From Bacteroidota bacterium (GTDB taxonomy: Bacteria; Bacteroidota; Bacteroidia; M30B66), in NCBI GenBank assembly GCA_027490225.1, contig JAIXYK010000026.1, forward strand, positions 1 to 64,000: a stretch of DNA of 64,000 bases, in the 5' to 3' direction. The notes under the pieces were generated by a model that was not told the origin of the DNA, did not search any database, and saw only the letters and a program-made list of their open reading frames with translations. Shown here in pieces: positions 1 to 8,092 of this stretch (position 1 is the stretch's first letter; every line of letters starts with the position of its first letter). The translations under genes were made by a program, and so were the position numbers.

Positions 1-429
1 AAAATGAAATTCTGCTTGCTCGTCTTCGGTCAACAAATCTGGCTCTACTTGTTTTAACCATTGAACAGCCTTCTTATATTTTTTATCACGAAAAAAGAAC
101 TTCCCTAATTGAAACCAGGCTTGTTTTACCAAAGGACTTTCTGGGTGCTGGTAAATAAATTGGGTTAATAAAAACTCGGCGTCTCGATGGAACAATTCTA
201 CAGCACAAATCGCTTGATAGTATTCTGTGTTCTTACGCAATTCAGAATGAGGATCTGAATACAGAGCAGATGTCTTCTTAAAATCACGCTGCGCAGGACC
301 GAATTTTTCTTTGTCGAATAATTCAAAGGCTTGACGAAAGTCATCGTCTTTATCTCGGGGAAGCGAGGATTGTTGAGCTGTTGATGCTAATGGAACCAAC
401 CAAAGCACCGTCAGGACTATTTTTCGCAT
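1..429 (-). CDS. Secreted TPR-type protein, N-terminal part (cut by window edge)
   Basis: Only the first 143 codons lie in the window; the reading frame is open to base 1, so the C-terminus is missing. It begins with a signal peptide (about residues 1-19, ending ASTAQ). A charged helical region follows, with spacing typical of tetratricopeptide repeats: an aromatic/alanine pattern around FELFDKEKFGPAQRDF, then YYQAICAVELF, then AWFQLGKFFF. In Bacteroidetes such periplasmic TPR proteins serve as protein-interaction scaffolds, often in envelope maintenance. The exact role of this one cannot be told from the fragment. The TPR call is by pattern; the signal peptide is clear. Confidence 0.75.
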   Translation of the reverse strand, partial: MRKIVLTVLWLVPLASTAQQSSLPRDKDDDFRQAFELFDKEKFGPAQRDFKKTSALYSDPHSELRKNTEYYQAICAVELFHRDAEFLLTQFIYQHPESPLVKQAWFQLGKFFFRDKKYKKAVQWLKQVEPDLLTEDEQAEFHF

Positions 430-552
430 GTATCTACGGTATGAAACAGTAAAATTAGTCTATGCGATTGGCGTGTGGTTTATTGAGGTTTGAATGTTTG
501 AACAAACGTGTGTTAATGGTGAATATTGCTTTTAGAGATAATAAAAAACTAA

Positions 553-684
553 ATTAACCCCCAATCTGTGACATGAAAATTAAATATTAACCCCCAATAT
601 GTGACAGTAAAATGAAATATTAACCCCCAATCTGTGACATTAAAACCAAATATTAACCCCCAATATGTGACAATTAATAATGAT
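553..684. repeat. Four-copy 33-bp tandem repeat (candidate operator array)
   Basis: Four copies of a 21-bp core start at 553, 586, 619 and 652, exactly 33 bp apart. The core reads ATTAACCCCCAAT, then C or A, then TGTGACA. The variable base alternates C, A, C, A, which gives a higher-order 66-bp period. The 12-bp spacers of copies 1-3 follow the pattern NNAAAANNAAAT. No frame is open across the array, so it is not coding. The last core ends 30 bp before the ATPase start codon and occupies the place where the -33 promoter element should be. Three helical turns per unit would put bound proteins on one face of the DNA, which suggests an operator array; that is inference. Confidence 0.85.
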
Positions 685-689
685 TTTTA

Positions 690-697
690 TATATTTG
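690..697 (+). promoter_or_regulatory. Bacteroidetes -7 box before the DUF4143 ATPase
   Basis: TATATTTG matches TAnnTTTG. Its 3' end is 4 bases before the ATG at 702, so transcription probably starts at or next to the start codon and the mRNA would be leaderless. The -33 position is covered by the fourth repeat unit. Confidence 0.6.
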
Positions 698-701
698 TCA
701 G

Positions 702-2042
702 ATGTTTCAGAGAGATGTATATAACTCGTTAGAAAATTGGAAAAATTCCGATGGAAGAAAACCACTTTTATTAAGAGGTGCTAGGCAGGTAGGAAAAACT
801 ACTGTTGTTAACGATTGGTCAAAAACATTTAAGCAATACATCTACTTGAACTTGGAGATTTTGGAAGATGTTAGCCCATTTGAGAATTTCACCAACATGG
901 AAAACCTTATAAAAGAGATTTTCTTTTTAAAGAAGCAGCAAATACAGCTGAAATCTGAGACCTTATTGTTTATTGATGAAATTCAAGAATCAGAGCGAGC
1001 AATAGGACTTTTGCGCTATTTCTATGAGCAATATCCCGAAATACCAGTTATTGCTGCAGGAAGCTTACTAGAATCTTTATTTGACACACATACCAGTTTT
1101 CCGGTTGGAAGGGTAGAATACATGGCTGTAAAACCCTGTTCGTTCAAAGAATTTTTAGGAGCAATTGGTGAAGAAAGGTTGCAAGAGTTTTTAAAAATCG
1201 CACCATTGCCAAATTATGTGCACGAAGAATTGGTGAAGCATTTCCGCACATTTGCCATAATTGGCGGTATGCCAGAAATAGTAAAAAAGTATGCTGAAAA
1301 AAGAGACTTTACAGTATTAAAACCAAGATTTGATTCCTTAATACAAGGATATTTGGATGATGTAGAAAAATATGCAAGCTCCGAAGCACAGGCGCGTGTT
1401 ATAAGGTATTGCATAGAAAATGTGCTTTTGAATGCAGGCAAACGCATCACTTTTGAAGGATTTGGAAAAGGGAAATACCGCTCACGAGAAATTGGAGAAG
1501 CGCTGCGTGTGCTTGAAAAAGCAATGCTTATTCAGTTGGTTTATCCTCAGCTAAAAAACACATTACCTTTTGAGCAAGATTCAAGAAAATCGCCTCGTTT
1601 GCAATTTTTAGACACTGGAATACTAAGTTATTACAATGGACTACAGTTGAAATTACTGGGAACCAATCAACTCGATAGTGTGTATGAAGGATTAATCGTA
1701 GAGCATTTAGTAGGTCAGGAAATACTTACCACGAGTAAAAGTATTTTGCACAAGTTGCATTTTTGGGTGAGAGAAAAATCAGATACCTCAGCAGAAGTTG
1801 ATTACATATTCGAAAGAAACGGGACACTCTGGCCTGTTGAAGTAAAATCGGGAGCGGTAGGTAAGTTAAGGTCATTGTTCCAGTACATGAAAACCGCCGA
1901 AAACCGCAAAGCCATTCGGTTTTATAACGGTCCATATTCTGAACAAACTGTTGAGATGTTTGGAGATGCGCCTTTTGAATTAATTAATCTTCCCTGGTAT
2001 TTAGCAGGAAGTTTAGGAAACGAATTTTGGGAATTTGACTGA
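702..2042 (+). CDS. AAA+ ATPase with DUF4143 domain
   Basis: A 446-residue P-loop ATPase of the AAA_14/DUF4143 group. The Walker A motif is GARQVGKTT (residues 26-34) and the Walker B motif is LLFIDEIQE (about 88-96). The C-terminal DUF4143 part has VDYIFER followed by WPVEVKSG, the D...ExK arrangement of the PD-(D/E)xK nuclease-like fold. The family is very common in Bacteroidetes, often as single genes, and its cellular role is not established. The start at 702 is supported by a -7 box just upstream. The length is full for the family. It is a lone gene, preceded by the 33-bp repeat array, and converges with the DedA gene 17 bp downstream. The repeat array suggests dedicated regulation. Confidence 0.9.
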   Translation: MFQRDVYNSLENWKNSDGRKPLLLRGARQVGKTTVVNDWSKTFKQYIYLNLEILEDVSPFENFTNMENLIKEIFFLKKQQIQLKSETLLFIDEIQESERAIGLLRYFYEQYPEIPVIAAGSLLESLFDTHTSFPVGRVEYMAVKPCSFKEFLGAIGEERLQEFLKIAPLPNYVHEELVKHFRTFAIIGGMPEIVKKYAEKRDFTVLKPRFDSLIQGYLDDVEKYASSEAQARVIRYCIENVLLNAGKRITFEGFGKGKYRSREIGEALRVLEKAMLIQLVYPQLKNTLPFEQDSRKSPRLQFLDTGILSYYNGLQLKLLGTNQLDSVYEGLIVEHLVGQEILTTSKSILHKLHFWVREKSDTSAEVDYIFERNGTLWPVEVKSGAVGKLRSLFQYMKTAENRKAIRFYNGPYSEQTVEMFGDAPFELINLPWYLAGSLGNEFWEFD

Positions 2043-2045
2043 AAA

Positions 2046-2070
2046 AATCACTGCAACAGTTAAACGTTGC
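2046..2070 (-). terminator. Weak terminator-like hairpin after the DedA gene
   Basis: GCAAC (2053-2057) can pair with GTTGC (2066-2070), and on the minus strand a T-run follows after a few bases. The stem is only 5 bp and overlaps the last codons of the DedA gene, so this is a tentative call. Confidence 0.3.
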
Positions 2071-2710
2071 TTGTAGGTTTATTCTTCTTTTGATTCAGAA
2101 AAGTTCTAACAACTGGAATTGCTGTTATTACCACCAATAGAATAATAATATAGCCTAAATAATGCTCCGCTTCGGGCCAAACATTTCCCAAAAAATATCC
2201 AATAGTGACCAAAGAACCTACCCATGCAGCTGCACCAAGAATATTTGCAAACATAAACTTAGGAAATGTCATGTTAATTGCTCCTGCAACTATAGGAGCA
2301 AATGTCCTGATTACTGGCAAAAAACGTCCAATAATCAAAGTTTTGGTTCCATATTTTAGGTAAAATTCTTCAGCTGCTTTTAAGTGACTTTTCCTGAAAA
2401 AGAAACTATCTTTTCTATTATACAAAGAACTTCCCGCCCTTTTTCCAAACCAATAACCAACAATGTTACCTACAACTGCTGTCGCAAAAACGGAAGTAAT
2501 TACCAAAACAAAAGGCTGGGGTAAAATTCCTGTTGCACAGAGTAAACCAGCAGTAAACAAAAGTGAATCACCCGGGAGGAAAAAACCAAAGAACAAACCA
2601 TTTTCTATGAATACCACAAGCAGCAGTAAAATTAAACCTCCATTTTCTATGATGTACTTCGGTTGAAAAAGGCTAAAAAAATGTACAATGCTATCCCAAA
2701 TTTCAGTCAC
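2060..2710 (-). CDS. DedA family membrane protein
   Basis: A 216-residue integral membrane protein of the DedA/SNARE-associated (VTT) family, inner membrane. The family signature is visible as GRFLPVIRTFAPIVAGAI (about residues 122-139), and FFGFFLPGDSLLF near residues 40-52 is the other conserved re-entrant segment. DedA proteins include lipid flippases/scramblases that recycle undecaprenyl phosphate or phosphatidylethanolamine; the substrate here is unknown. The start codon is GTG, 4 bp after the metallophosphoesterase stop, so the two genes are probably one transcript with DedA second. Its length is usual for the family. Confidence 0.93.
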   Translation of the reverse strand: MTEIWDSIVHFFSLFQPKYIIENGGLILLLLVVFIENGLFFGFFLPGDSLLFTAGLLCATGILPQPFVLVITSVFATAVVGNIVGYWFGKRAGSSLYNRKDSFFFRKSHLKAAEEFYLKYGTKTLIIGRFLPVIRTFAPIVAGAINMTFPKFMFANILGAAAWVGSLVTIGYFLGNVWPEAEHYLGYIIILLVVITAIPVVRTFLNQKKNKPTSNV

Positions 2711-2714
2711 TTTT

Positions 2715-3848
2715 TTATGGTTTTGGTTGCTGTGAATTTAAAGAATCAGTATTTTTCAATTGTAGGATATTTGTTTTCCAGAATTCGCCTCTTTCACCTA
2801 CACCATATGCTGTAAGCTTAATGTTTCCAGAAGCCATCAAAGAAAGTTTAAAAAATCCGTTTTGCACATCATTCATAAATTTTGCAGGAAAAATATATCT
2901 ATCTAACTTCTTTAAGTGAGCAGATGCGCCGCTAACAATGAAATGATTGCCATTCTTTTCAAAATATTCTAAAGCATGCTCGTGACCTGCAACATAAACG
3001 CAAGTTGGGTGAGTTTTCATAATTTCTGACACCCGTCTTCTATATTTTTTATAACGAGGTTGCATGATATCTTGTTTAAACAACCTGTTTAACCCCATTA
3101 AACCAAAGATTTGAAAGGGTGTTTTATTCATCAAAAACCGAAAAGGCTGCCTTAAATGTGCATGAGAACCATTTGTTAATATTGGATGATGCGCTGCAAT
3201 TATCAGTAATTCATTTTTCATTGCAGATGCTTTTACAATACTATCTAATTGATTAAAAGCCGCTTCTGATGTTTCTTTCCTGCTTTTCCCCTTTAATTTA
3301 TCTACTTTGTGGAATAAATCACCTTGCAACCACCATTGAGAATCTAATAAAACTAAATTTATTCTTGGGTGAATCTGCTGAGATACAGGCCCAGGCAAAC
3401 CTACATTTTTGAAATAAACACCAGTTTTGGCATTTTTTACGATGCTATTTTTTAAAAACCAATTATCTGATATTTGTTGCTGGTCTTTTACAGACTTTAA
3501 TCCACCTCGAAGCCCATTTCTCCAATCATGGTTTCCCGGAATAACATAAAATTGTCCTCGGTAAGTGCTAAACAATTCAAATTGTGCCGTTAGAATTCTT
3601 TCAGAAATTTTGCTCTTTTCGTTTGATTTCCAAGAGGAATTTCCTTTGGGATAAACGTTATCACCCAAAAAAATAGTGGTACTGCCTACATCATCAAAAT
3701 TTTCGAAAGCCATTAATTGAAGCGCTGCCGAAGGAACTGTGTCTTTCCCTCCGTCTCCAATTAAATACACAGAATATAATACACTATCAATCTGCGCGAT
3801 ACAACTTGAAAAAGAAAATAAATAAAATATTGAAATAAGTAATTTCAT
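2715..3848 (-). CDS. Secreted calcineurin-like metallophosphoesterase
   Basis: A 377-residue phosphoesterase with a signal peptide (about 1-19, ending SSCIAQ). The binuclear-metal motifs appear in order: LIGDGG, LGDNVYP, PGNHDW, AHHP and AGHEHALE. That fits exported tartrate-resistant acid phosphatase-like enzymes, probably periplasmic or cell-surface; the substrate is unknown. An in-frame start 33 codons upstream exists, but I chose 3848 because the signal peptide begins there and a consensus promoter lies 6-13 bases upstream. It is the first gene of a pair with DedA and is divergent from the EEP gene. SSC could also be a weak lipobox. Confidence 0.88.
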   Translation of the reverse strand: MKLLISIFYLFSFSSCIAQIDSVLYSVYLIGDGGKDTVPSAALQLMAFENFDDVGSTTIFLGDNVYPKGNSSWKSNEKSKISERILTAQFELFSTYRGQFYVIPGNHDWRNGLRGGLKSVKDQQQISDNWFLKNSIVKNAKTGVYFKNVGLPGPVSQQIHPRINLVLLDSQWWLQGDLFHKVDKLKGKSRKETSEAAFNQLDSIVKASAMKNELLIIAAHHPILTNGSHAHLRQPFRFLMNKTPFQIFGLMGLNRLFKQDIMQPRYKKYRRRVSEIMKTHPTCVYVAGHEHALEYFEKNGNHFIVSGASAHLKKLDRYIFPAKFMNDVQNGFFKLSLMASGNIKLTAYGVGERGEFWKTNILQLKNTDSLNSQQPKP

Positions 3849-3853
3849 TTTGA

Positions 3854-3886
3854 CAAATGTAAAGTAGTTATACAAAGTATTGCAAA
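3854..3886 (-). promoter_or_regulatory. Promoter of metallophosphoesterase-DedA
   Basis: On the minus strand TTTG (3886-3883), a 21-base spacer and TACATTTG (3861-3854) match the Bacteroidetes -33/-7 consensus. The ATG at 3848 lies just downstream, which implies a very short or absent leader. Confidence 0.7.
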
Positions 3887-3910
3887 ACATTATTTGCTGC
3901 TTTTTATCAC

Positions 3911-3918
3911 TATTTTTG
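3911..3918 (+). promoter_or_regulatory. -7 box before the EEP-family gene
   Basis: TATTTTTG matches TAnnTTTG and ends 13 bases before the ATG at 3932. It is divergent from the metallophosphoesterase promoter, with about 50 bp between the two -7 boxes. Confidence 0.6.
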
Positions 3919-3931
3919 CGCGAATCTACCC

Positions 3932-5059
3932 ATGAAGAAAACTTCACTTATTCAGCGTATCTTATTTATCTTAAATATGTTAGCAGTAATTGCTATCTGT
4001 TTATCGTATTTAAGTATGTTTGTGAGTCCTGAGTATTTTTGGATGCTGGCATTTATGGGTCTTGCACACCCAATTCTGCTAATTATCAACTCTCTTTTTG
4101 TTGTTTACTGGTTATTTGTAAGAAAAAAAACAGCGCTGTTTTCTCTTTTTATCATCCTTATCGGTTGGGGAAAAATTGGAGATGTTTATCAAATTAGCAA
4201 CAATTCTATTAATGAGAATATTTCTAAAGACTCTTTGCTAAAGGTTATGTCTTATAATGTGAGACTTTTCGATTTATACAACTGGACTGAAAATAAAAAC
4301 ACCCGAAACAACATTCTAGAATTAATTAGAAACCAACATTCCGACATCATCTGTTTTCAGGAATTCTTTCATGAAGACACTGGCATTTTTAACACCTTAG
4401 ATACACTCAAAGAAATTCAGGAAGCCAAAAACGTGCACATAGATTATTCTGCTCATGTTAAAAATGTAAACCACTGGGGAATTGCCACTTATACTAAATT
4501 TCCAATTGTTGAAAAGGGCTTGATTCATTTTAAAGACAGTTCCGATAATATTTCCATTTTCACTGATGTGCTTTTTCATAAAGACACCATTAGAATCTAC
4601 AACTTGCATTTAGAATCTATCCGTTTTAGAAGAGCAGATTACGAAACACTCAAAAAAATTACCGGAAAAGAAGACGAAACAAATCTAGATGGGCCGCAAC
4701 GCATCATTTCCAGAATGCGCCGAGCTTACATCAGAAGAGCCCGTCAAACTAACGTAATTCGTGAGCACATAGAAGCAAGTCCGCATCCCGTAATTGTTTG
4801 CGGCGATTTTAACGATACGCCTACTTCTTACGCTTACCATCAAATTGCAAAAAATCTTGATGATTCTTACCGCGAAAAAGGAAATGGCATCGGTTCAACT
4901 TATGTCGGTATGATTCCTTTTTTAAGAATAGATTATGTATTGTACGACCCAATTTATTTCGAAGCCTTAGATTTAAAAGTTATTAAAAAGAAATATTCCG
5001 ACCATTATCCAGTTGTTTCTACACTGAAATTAAACCCAGCAACCGAAAAAAATAATTAA
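3932..5059 (+). CDS. Membrane-anchored endonuclease/exonuclease/phosphatase family protein
   Basis: A 375-residue protein with three hydrophobic segments (about 11-30, 36-62 and 68-85), followed from about residue 104 by an EEP domain. Domain motifs visible are SYNVRLFD, CFQEFF, CGDFNDTP and the C-terminal SDHYPV, which supply the catalytic Asp, Asn and His and the metal-binding Glu. The family covers DNase I-like nucleases, sphingomyelinases and phosphoinositide phosphatases. Bacteroidetes commonly carry this membrane-anchored form, whose substrate is unknown; the catalytic domain would face the periplasm or cytoplasm depending on topology. It has its own promoter and sits head to head with the metallophosphoesterase. 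Confidence 0.88.
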   Translation: MKKTSLIQRILFILNMLAVIAICLSYLSMFVSPEYFWMLAFMGLAHPILLIINSLFVVYWLFVRKKTALFSLFIILIGWGKIGDVYQISNNSINENISKDSLLKVMSYNVRLFDLYNWTENKNTRNNILELIRNQHSDIICFQEFFHEDTGIFNTLDTLKEIQEAKNVHIDYSAHVKNVNHWGIATYTKFPIVEKGLIHFKDSSDNISIFTDVLFHKDTIRIYNLHLESIRFRRADYETLKKITGKEDETNLDGPQRIISRMRRAYIRRARQTNVIREHIEASPHPVIVCGDFNDTPTSYAYHQIAKNLDDSYREKGNGIGSTYVGMIPFLRIDYVLYDPIYFEALDLKVIKKKYSDHYPVVSTLKLNPATEKNN

Positions 5060-5112
5060 TTAAAATCTGCACAAAGTATTGACTCATTTGTTAGTTGTAG
5101 TTACTGTAAAAT

Positions 5113-6954
5113 ATGGGATATAAAAGTTTAGCAGATTGCGTAAATGATTTAGAAAAACACAATCATTTAATTAGAATTTCTCAAGAAGTAGACCCGCATT
5201 TAGAAATGGCGGCCATACAACTAAGAGTATATGAAAACAATGGGCCTGCAATTCTTTTCGAAAATGTAAAAGGCACAAAATTTCGCGCAGTTTCTAATCT
5301 TTTTGGCAGCATTGAAAGAAGCAAATTTATGTTTCGCGACCGTTACGAAGACATAAAAAAACTCATTGCATTAAAATCCGACCCTTTATCAGCCCTCAAA
5401 AAACCATTAGATAACTGGAAAATTCCATTTGTTGCTTTGGGCGCTTTACCTTTAAAGAAATCTTTCAATAAAACGCTTTTAAATAATATTTGTAAGATCA
5501 GTGATTTGCCTTTAATTCAACACTGGCCTAACGATGGCGGCGCATTTGTAACCTTACCAGCGGTTTACACCGAAGACATCGACAAACCCGGAATTATGAA
5601 AAGTAATCTGGGAATGTACCGCATTCAGTTAAATGGAAATACCTACGAAAAAGATACTGAAATTGGTCTTCATTATCAGTTGCACCGAGGCATTGGCGTG
5701 CATCAAACAAAAAGCAACGCCAAAGGACTTCCATTAAAAGTGAGCATTTTTGTGGGTGGTCCGCCAGCGCACATGTTGAGCGCTGTAATGCCCTTGCCCG
5801 AAGGAATTCCCGAATTAACATTTGCAGGAGCGCTCAATAACCGAAGATTCCGATATTACTACGACAATGATGGATTTTGCATCAACGCCGATGCAGATTT
5901 TGTAATAACTGGCGAAGTTTACCCCAACGAAAACAAACCCGAAGGTCCATTTGGCGACCACTTAGGTTATTACAGCCTGCAACACGATTTTCCGTTGATG
6001 CGTGTAAGAAATGTGTACCATAAAAAAGATGCGATTTGGCCATTTACAGTTGTGGGCCGTCCGCCGCAAGAAGATACGAGTTTCGGCGCGCTCATTCACG
6101 ACATGACAGGCCATGCAATTAAAGATGAATTGCCCGGAGTGCACGATGTACATGCTGTAGATGCTGCTGGTGTGCATCCTTTGCTGCTTGCTATTGGCAG
6201 CGAAAGGTACACGCCGTATATTCAAGAAGACCGAAGGCCTGCTGAATTACTCACCATTTCCAATCATATTTTAGGAACAGGTCAGTTGAGCCTGGCGAAA
6301 TTCCTTTTCATCATTGCCAAAGAAGACAATCCTGCAATTAGCACGCACCACGAAAAAGAATTTTTCACCCATTTACTGGAGCGCATCGATTTAAAAAGAG
6401 ACATTCATTTTTACACCAAAACCTCTATCGATACTTTAGATTACAGCGGCGATGGACTCAATACCGGTTCTAAAGTAGTAATTGCAGCTGCTGGAAGTAA
6501 AAAAAGAGAACTGGGCAAAGAAATTCCTGCTGAATTTAAACTCAACGACAATTTTAGGAATCCAAAAATTGTATTTCCAGGAATCATTGCCATTGAAGGA
6601 AATAAATTCAATAATTATACTACAGCTCAAACAGAAATTACTGCTTTAAATAATTACATAGACAATAATATTGCAGACACTTTCCCATTCATTATTATTT
6701 GCGACGATGCCAATTTTGTAGCCTCAACAATAGGAAACTGGCTCTGGGTAACCTTTACACGCGCCAATCCTTCGCACGATATTTATGGAATTAACAGCTA
6801 TTTCGAAAATAAACACTGGTGTTCGGCAGGACCATTAATTATTGATTCCCGCATTAAACCTCACCACGCACCAGTGCTAGAACGTGACCCAACAATCGAG
6901 AAAAAGGTAGACGAAATGGGCAAAAAAGGTGGAGTTTTGCACGGAATTATTTAA
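5113..6954 (+). CDS. UbiD-family decarboxylase (probable menaquinone-pathway type)
   Basis: A 613-residue protein of the UbiD family, which decarboxylates aromatic or unsaturated acids with prenylated FMN. Recognisable blocks are the N-terminal LADCVNDLEKHNHLIRI, the cofactor-binding stretch around HYQLHRGIGVHQ, and PQEDTSFGALIHDM. About 610 residues, with a C-terminal extension beyond the roughly 490 of E. coli UbiD, is the form usually annotated as menaquinone biosynthesis decarboxylase in Bacteroidetes. That pathway assignment rests on family resemblance. The gene stands alone, 53 bp after the EEP gene on the same strand. A structured repeat lies about 55-115 bp beyond its stop. Confidence 0.92.
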   Translation: MGYKSLADCVNDLEKHNHLIRISQEVDPHLEMAAIQLRVYENNGPAILFENVKGTKFRAVSNLFGSIERSKFMFRDRYEDIKKLIALKSDPLSALKKPLDNWKIPFVALGALPLKKSFNKTLLNNICKISDLPLIQHWPNDGGAFVTLPAVYTEDIDKPGIMKSNLGMYRIQLNGNTYEKDTEIGLHYQLHRGIGVHQTKSNAKGLPLKVSIFVGGPPAHMLSAVMPLPEGIPELTFAGALNNRRFRYYYDNDGFCINADADFVITGEVYPNENKPEGPFGDHLGYYSLQHDFPLMRVRNVYHKKDAIWPFTVVGRPPQEDTSFGALIHDMTGHAIKDELPGVHDVHAVDAAGVHPLLLAIGSERYTPYIQEDRRPAELLTISNHILGTGQLSLAKFLFIIAKEDNPAISTHHEKEFFTHLLERIDLKRDIHFYTKTSIDTLDYSGDGLNTGSKVVIAAAGSKKRELGKEIPAEFKLNDNFRNPKIVFPGIIAIEGNKFNNYTTAQTEITALNNYIDNNIADTFPFIIICDDANFVASTIGNWLWVTFTRANPSHDIYGINSYFENKHWCSAGPLIIDSRIKPHHAPVLERDPTIEKKVDEMGKKGGVLHGII

Positions 6955-7008
6955 TTGATTTTTTTGGGCACTTCCCGCGTTTACATTTCGATAATTTAAT
7001 TTGCATTT

Positions 7009-7071
7009 CGGGCGGGCCGTGTCTTCGGCTATAGTTGCTTCCTTCGTCAGCAAGCTATTTGCCTCAACCAC
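7009..7071 (-). repeat. Structured intergenic repeat, copy A (minus orientation)
   Basis: Read on the minus strand, GTG (7071-7069) pairs with CAC (7021-7019), GGC (7063-7061) with GCC (7029-7027), TAG (7057-7055) with CTA (7034-7032), and the apical TTGCT (7053-7049) with AGCAA (7039-7035) around the loop GACGAAGGA. A C at 7054 is bulged. The mismatched segment GTTGA/GAAGA next to the GGC/GCC stem keeps tandem G-A oppositions. The outermost stem seen in copies B and C is lost here, but the terminal CGCCC is kept. The copy lies 80 bp downstream of the ORF6N stop, on the same strand. Confidence 0.75.
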
Positions 7072-7150
7072 TAGTGCTGGGTTGAGTTTTTTAAGCTACA
7101 TACAGCCTATAAAATAGACATGGGTTTTAACACATCGAAAACTCTTATTT

Positions 7151-7708
7151 TTACTTTTTGCTACTATTTGTTTTATAACCTACCACATTTCTAGGCTTTT
7201 CGGGAGGATTTAAAAGCTGTTTTAAAGCATTAAATATCAGTTGAATTTCATCTTCGTGTTTGTTAGTTTTTTCGTCTTGTTGAAGTATCTTCTTCTCTAG
7301 TTGCTCCATCTTTAGTAAAACATCTTTATGTGTTAAAAGAACCTCACGAATGCGCGTAAAAATGCGGATGATTTGTATGTTAACTTCTATAGCAGTTTCA
7401 CTATTCAAAACACTCGATAACATTGCAACTCCTTGTTCTGTAAATGCATTGGGCAATTTTCTTAATCCCATCCTTTCTTTATTGGATGTCGCATTTTGCG
7501 ACATCCAATCTTCTAATTCTTGTTCTGTCAATTGGAACATAAAATCAGCTGGAAAGCGCTTTTCATTTCGTTTTACTTGTTCGTTTAATCGCCTTGTTTC
7601 AACACCATACATTTCGGCTAAGTCTCTATCTAACATAACCTTCTTACCTCTAATATGATAGATTCTATTAATTACAGTTTCGTCTGTTATTGCTAATATT
7701 TTACTCAT
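7151..7708 (-). CDS. ORF6N domain protein (phage antirepressor-like)
   Basis: A 185-residue protein with an N-terminal ORF6N domain, seen in IYHIRGKKVMLDRDLAEMYG, then RRLNEQVKRN, FPADFMFQLT and AFTEQGVAML. ORF6N (KilA-N related) domains are DNA-binding modules found in phage antirepressors and large DNA viruses, and are also spread as solitary genes in Bacteroidetes. The C-terminal third (about 125-165) is a predicted coiled coil (KMEQLEKKILQQDEKTNKHEDE). No phage genes surround it. It is bracketed by structured repeats A and B in inverted orientation, which hints that it arrived as a small mobile cassette. Confidence 0.9.
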   Translation of the reverse strand: MSKILAITDETVINRIYHIRGKKVMLDRDLAEMYGVETRRLNEQVKRNEKRFPADFMFQLTEQELEDWMSQNATSNKERMGLRKLPNAFTEQGVAMLSSVLNSETAIEVNIQIIRIFTRIREVLLTHKDVLLKMEQLEKKILQQDEKTNKHEDEIQLIFNALKQLLNPPEKPRNVVGYKTNSSKK

Positions 7709-7731
7709 ATAACTTTAATAAATATAATTAT

Positions 7732-7739
7732 CAAAAATA
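7732..7739 (-). promoter_or_regulatory. -7 box before the ORF6N gene
   Basis: The minus strand reads TATTTTTG, matching TAnnTTTG, 24 bases before the ATG at 7708. A TTTG further upstream is too far away (28 bases) to be a convincing -33 element. Confidence 0.5.
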
Positions 7740-7903
7740 AAAATAGAAGTGAATAATTTTTAGTTTACAAAGAATAAATTAAAGGGATTAGTATTCCTTG
7801 TTGAATGAAATCGTAGTAAAATATTGCCTTGTACATTTTGCCAAAGCTATGTTTTGACGTAAAGAATAATAAAATTGTGCACTATATTTCCTTCGAAATG
7901 CTT

Positions 7904-7976
7904 GCGGTCTCGATTGAGGCAAGTAGCCTGCGTATGCAAGGAGCAGCTACAGCCGAAAGCGAGAAAAACCGCCCAA
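7904..7976 (+). repeat. Structured intergenic repeat, copy B
   Basis: GCGGT (7904-7908) pairs with ACCGC (7968-7972) and CTCG (7909-7912) with CGAG (7960-7963), with AAAA bulged between the two 3' strands. GGC (7918-7920) pairs with GCC (7952-7954 region), GTAG (7923-7926) with CTAC (7947-7950), and CTGC (7928-7931) with GCAG (7943-7946). C7927 is bulged. The apical loop is GTATGCAAGGA, and the internal loop is ATTGA opposite GAAAG. Nothing else was recognised in the 384-bp gap between ORF6N and the helicase, apart from the two promoters. No T-run follows, so it does not look like an intrinsic terminator. Confidence 0.8.
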
Positions 7977-8068
7977 ATAAAATCCTAAATTGTAGTAATT
8001 AAAGCACTTACATTGTTAACTTATTGGTAAAAAAGCAAATGCCCCCTAAAAGCTATCAATAAAAAGTG

Positions 8069-8076
8069 TACTTTTG
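8069..8076 (+). promoter_or_regulatory. -7 box before the DEAD-box helicase
   Basis: TACTTTTG matches TAnnTTTG and ends 16 bases before the ATG at 8093. It overlaps an upstream in-frame GTG at 8066, which therefore should not be translated. Confidence 0.65.
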
Positions 8077-8092
8077 CCGCTCAAATAAATAC

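Noticed and set aside
499-510. Palindrome GTTTGAACAAAC as a separate regulatory site
   Set aside because: It is a single short palindrome in AT-rich DNA, not near a promoter, so chance occurrence is likely.
553-684. CRISPR array before the ATPase gene
   Set aside because: The repeat core is 21 bp and the intervals are 12 bp, too short for spacers; the intervals are also similar to each other, and no cas genes are near.
7350-7658. A 102-codon plus-strand frame opposite the ORF6N gene
   Set aside because: It is antisense to a clear ORF6N domain and has no motif of its own.
7904-7976. Structured repeats as simple intrinsic terminators
   Set aside because: None is followed by a T-run, and the conserved internal loops and bulge are not needed in a terminator.
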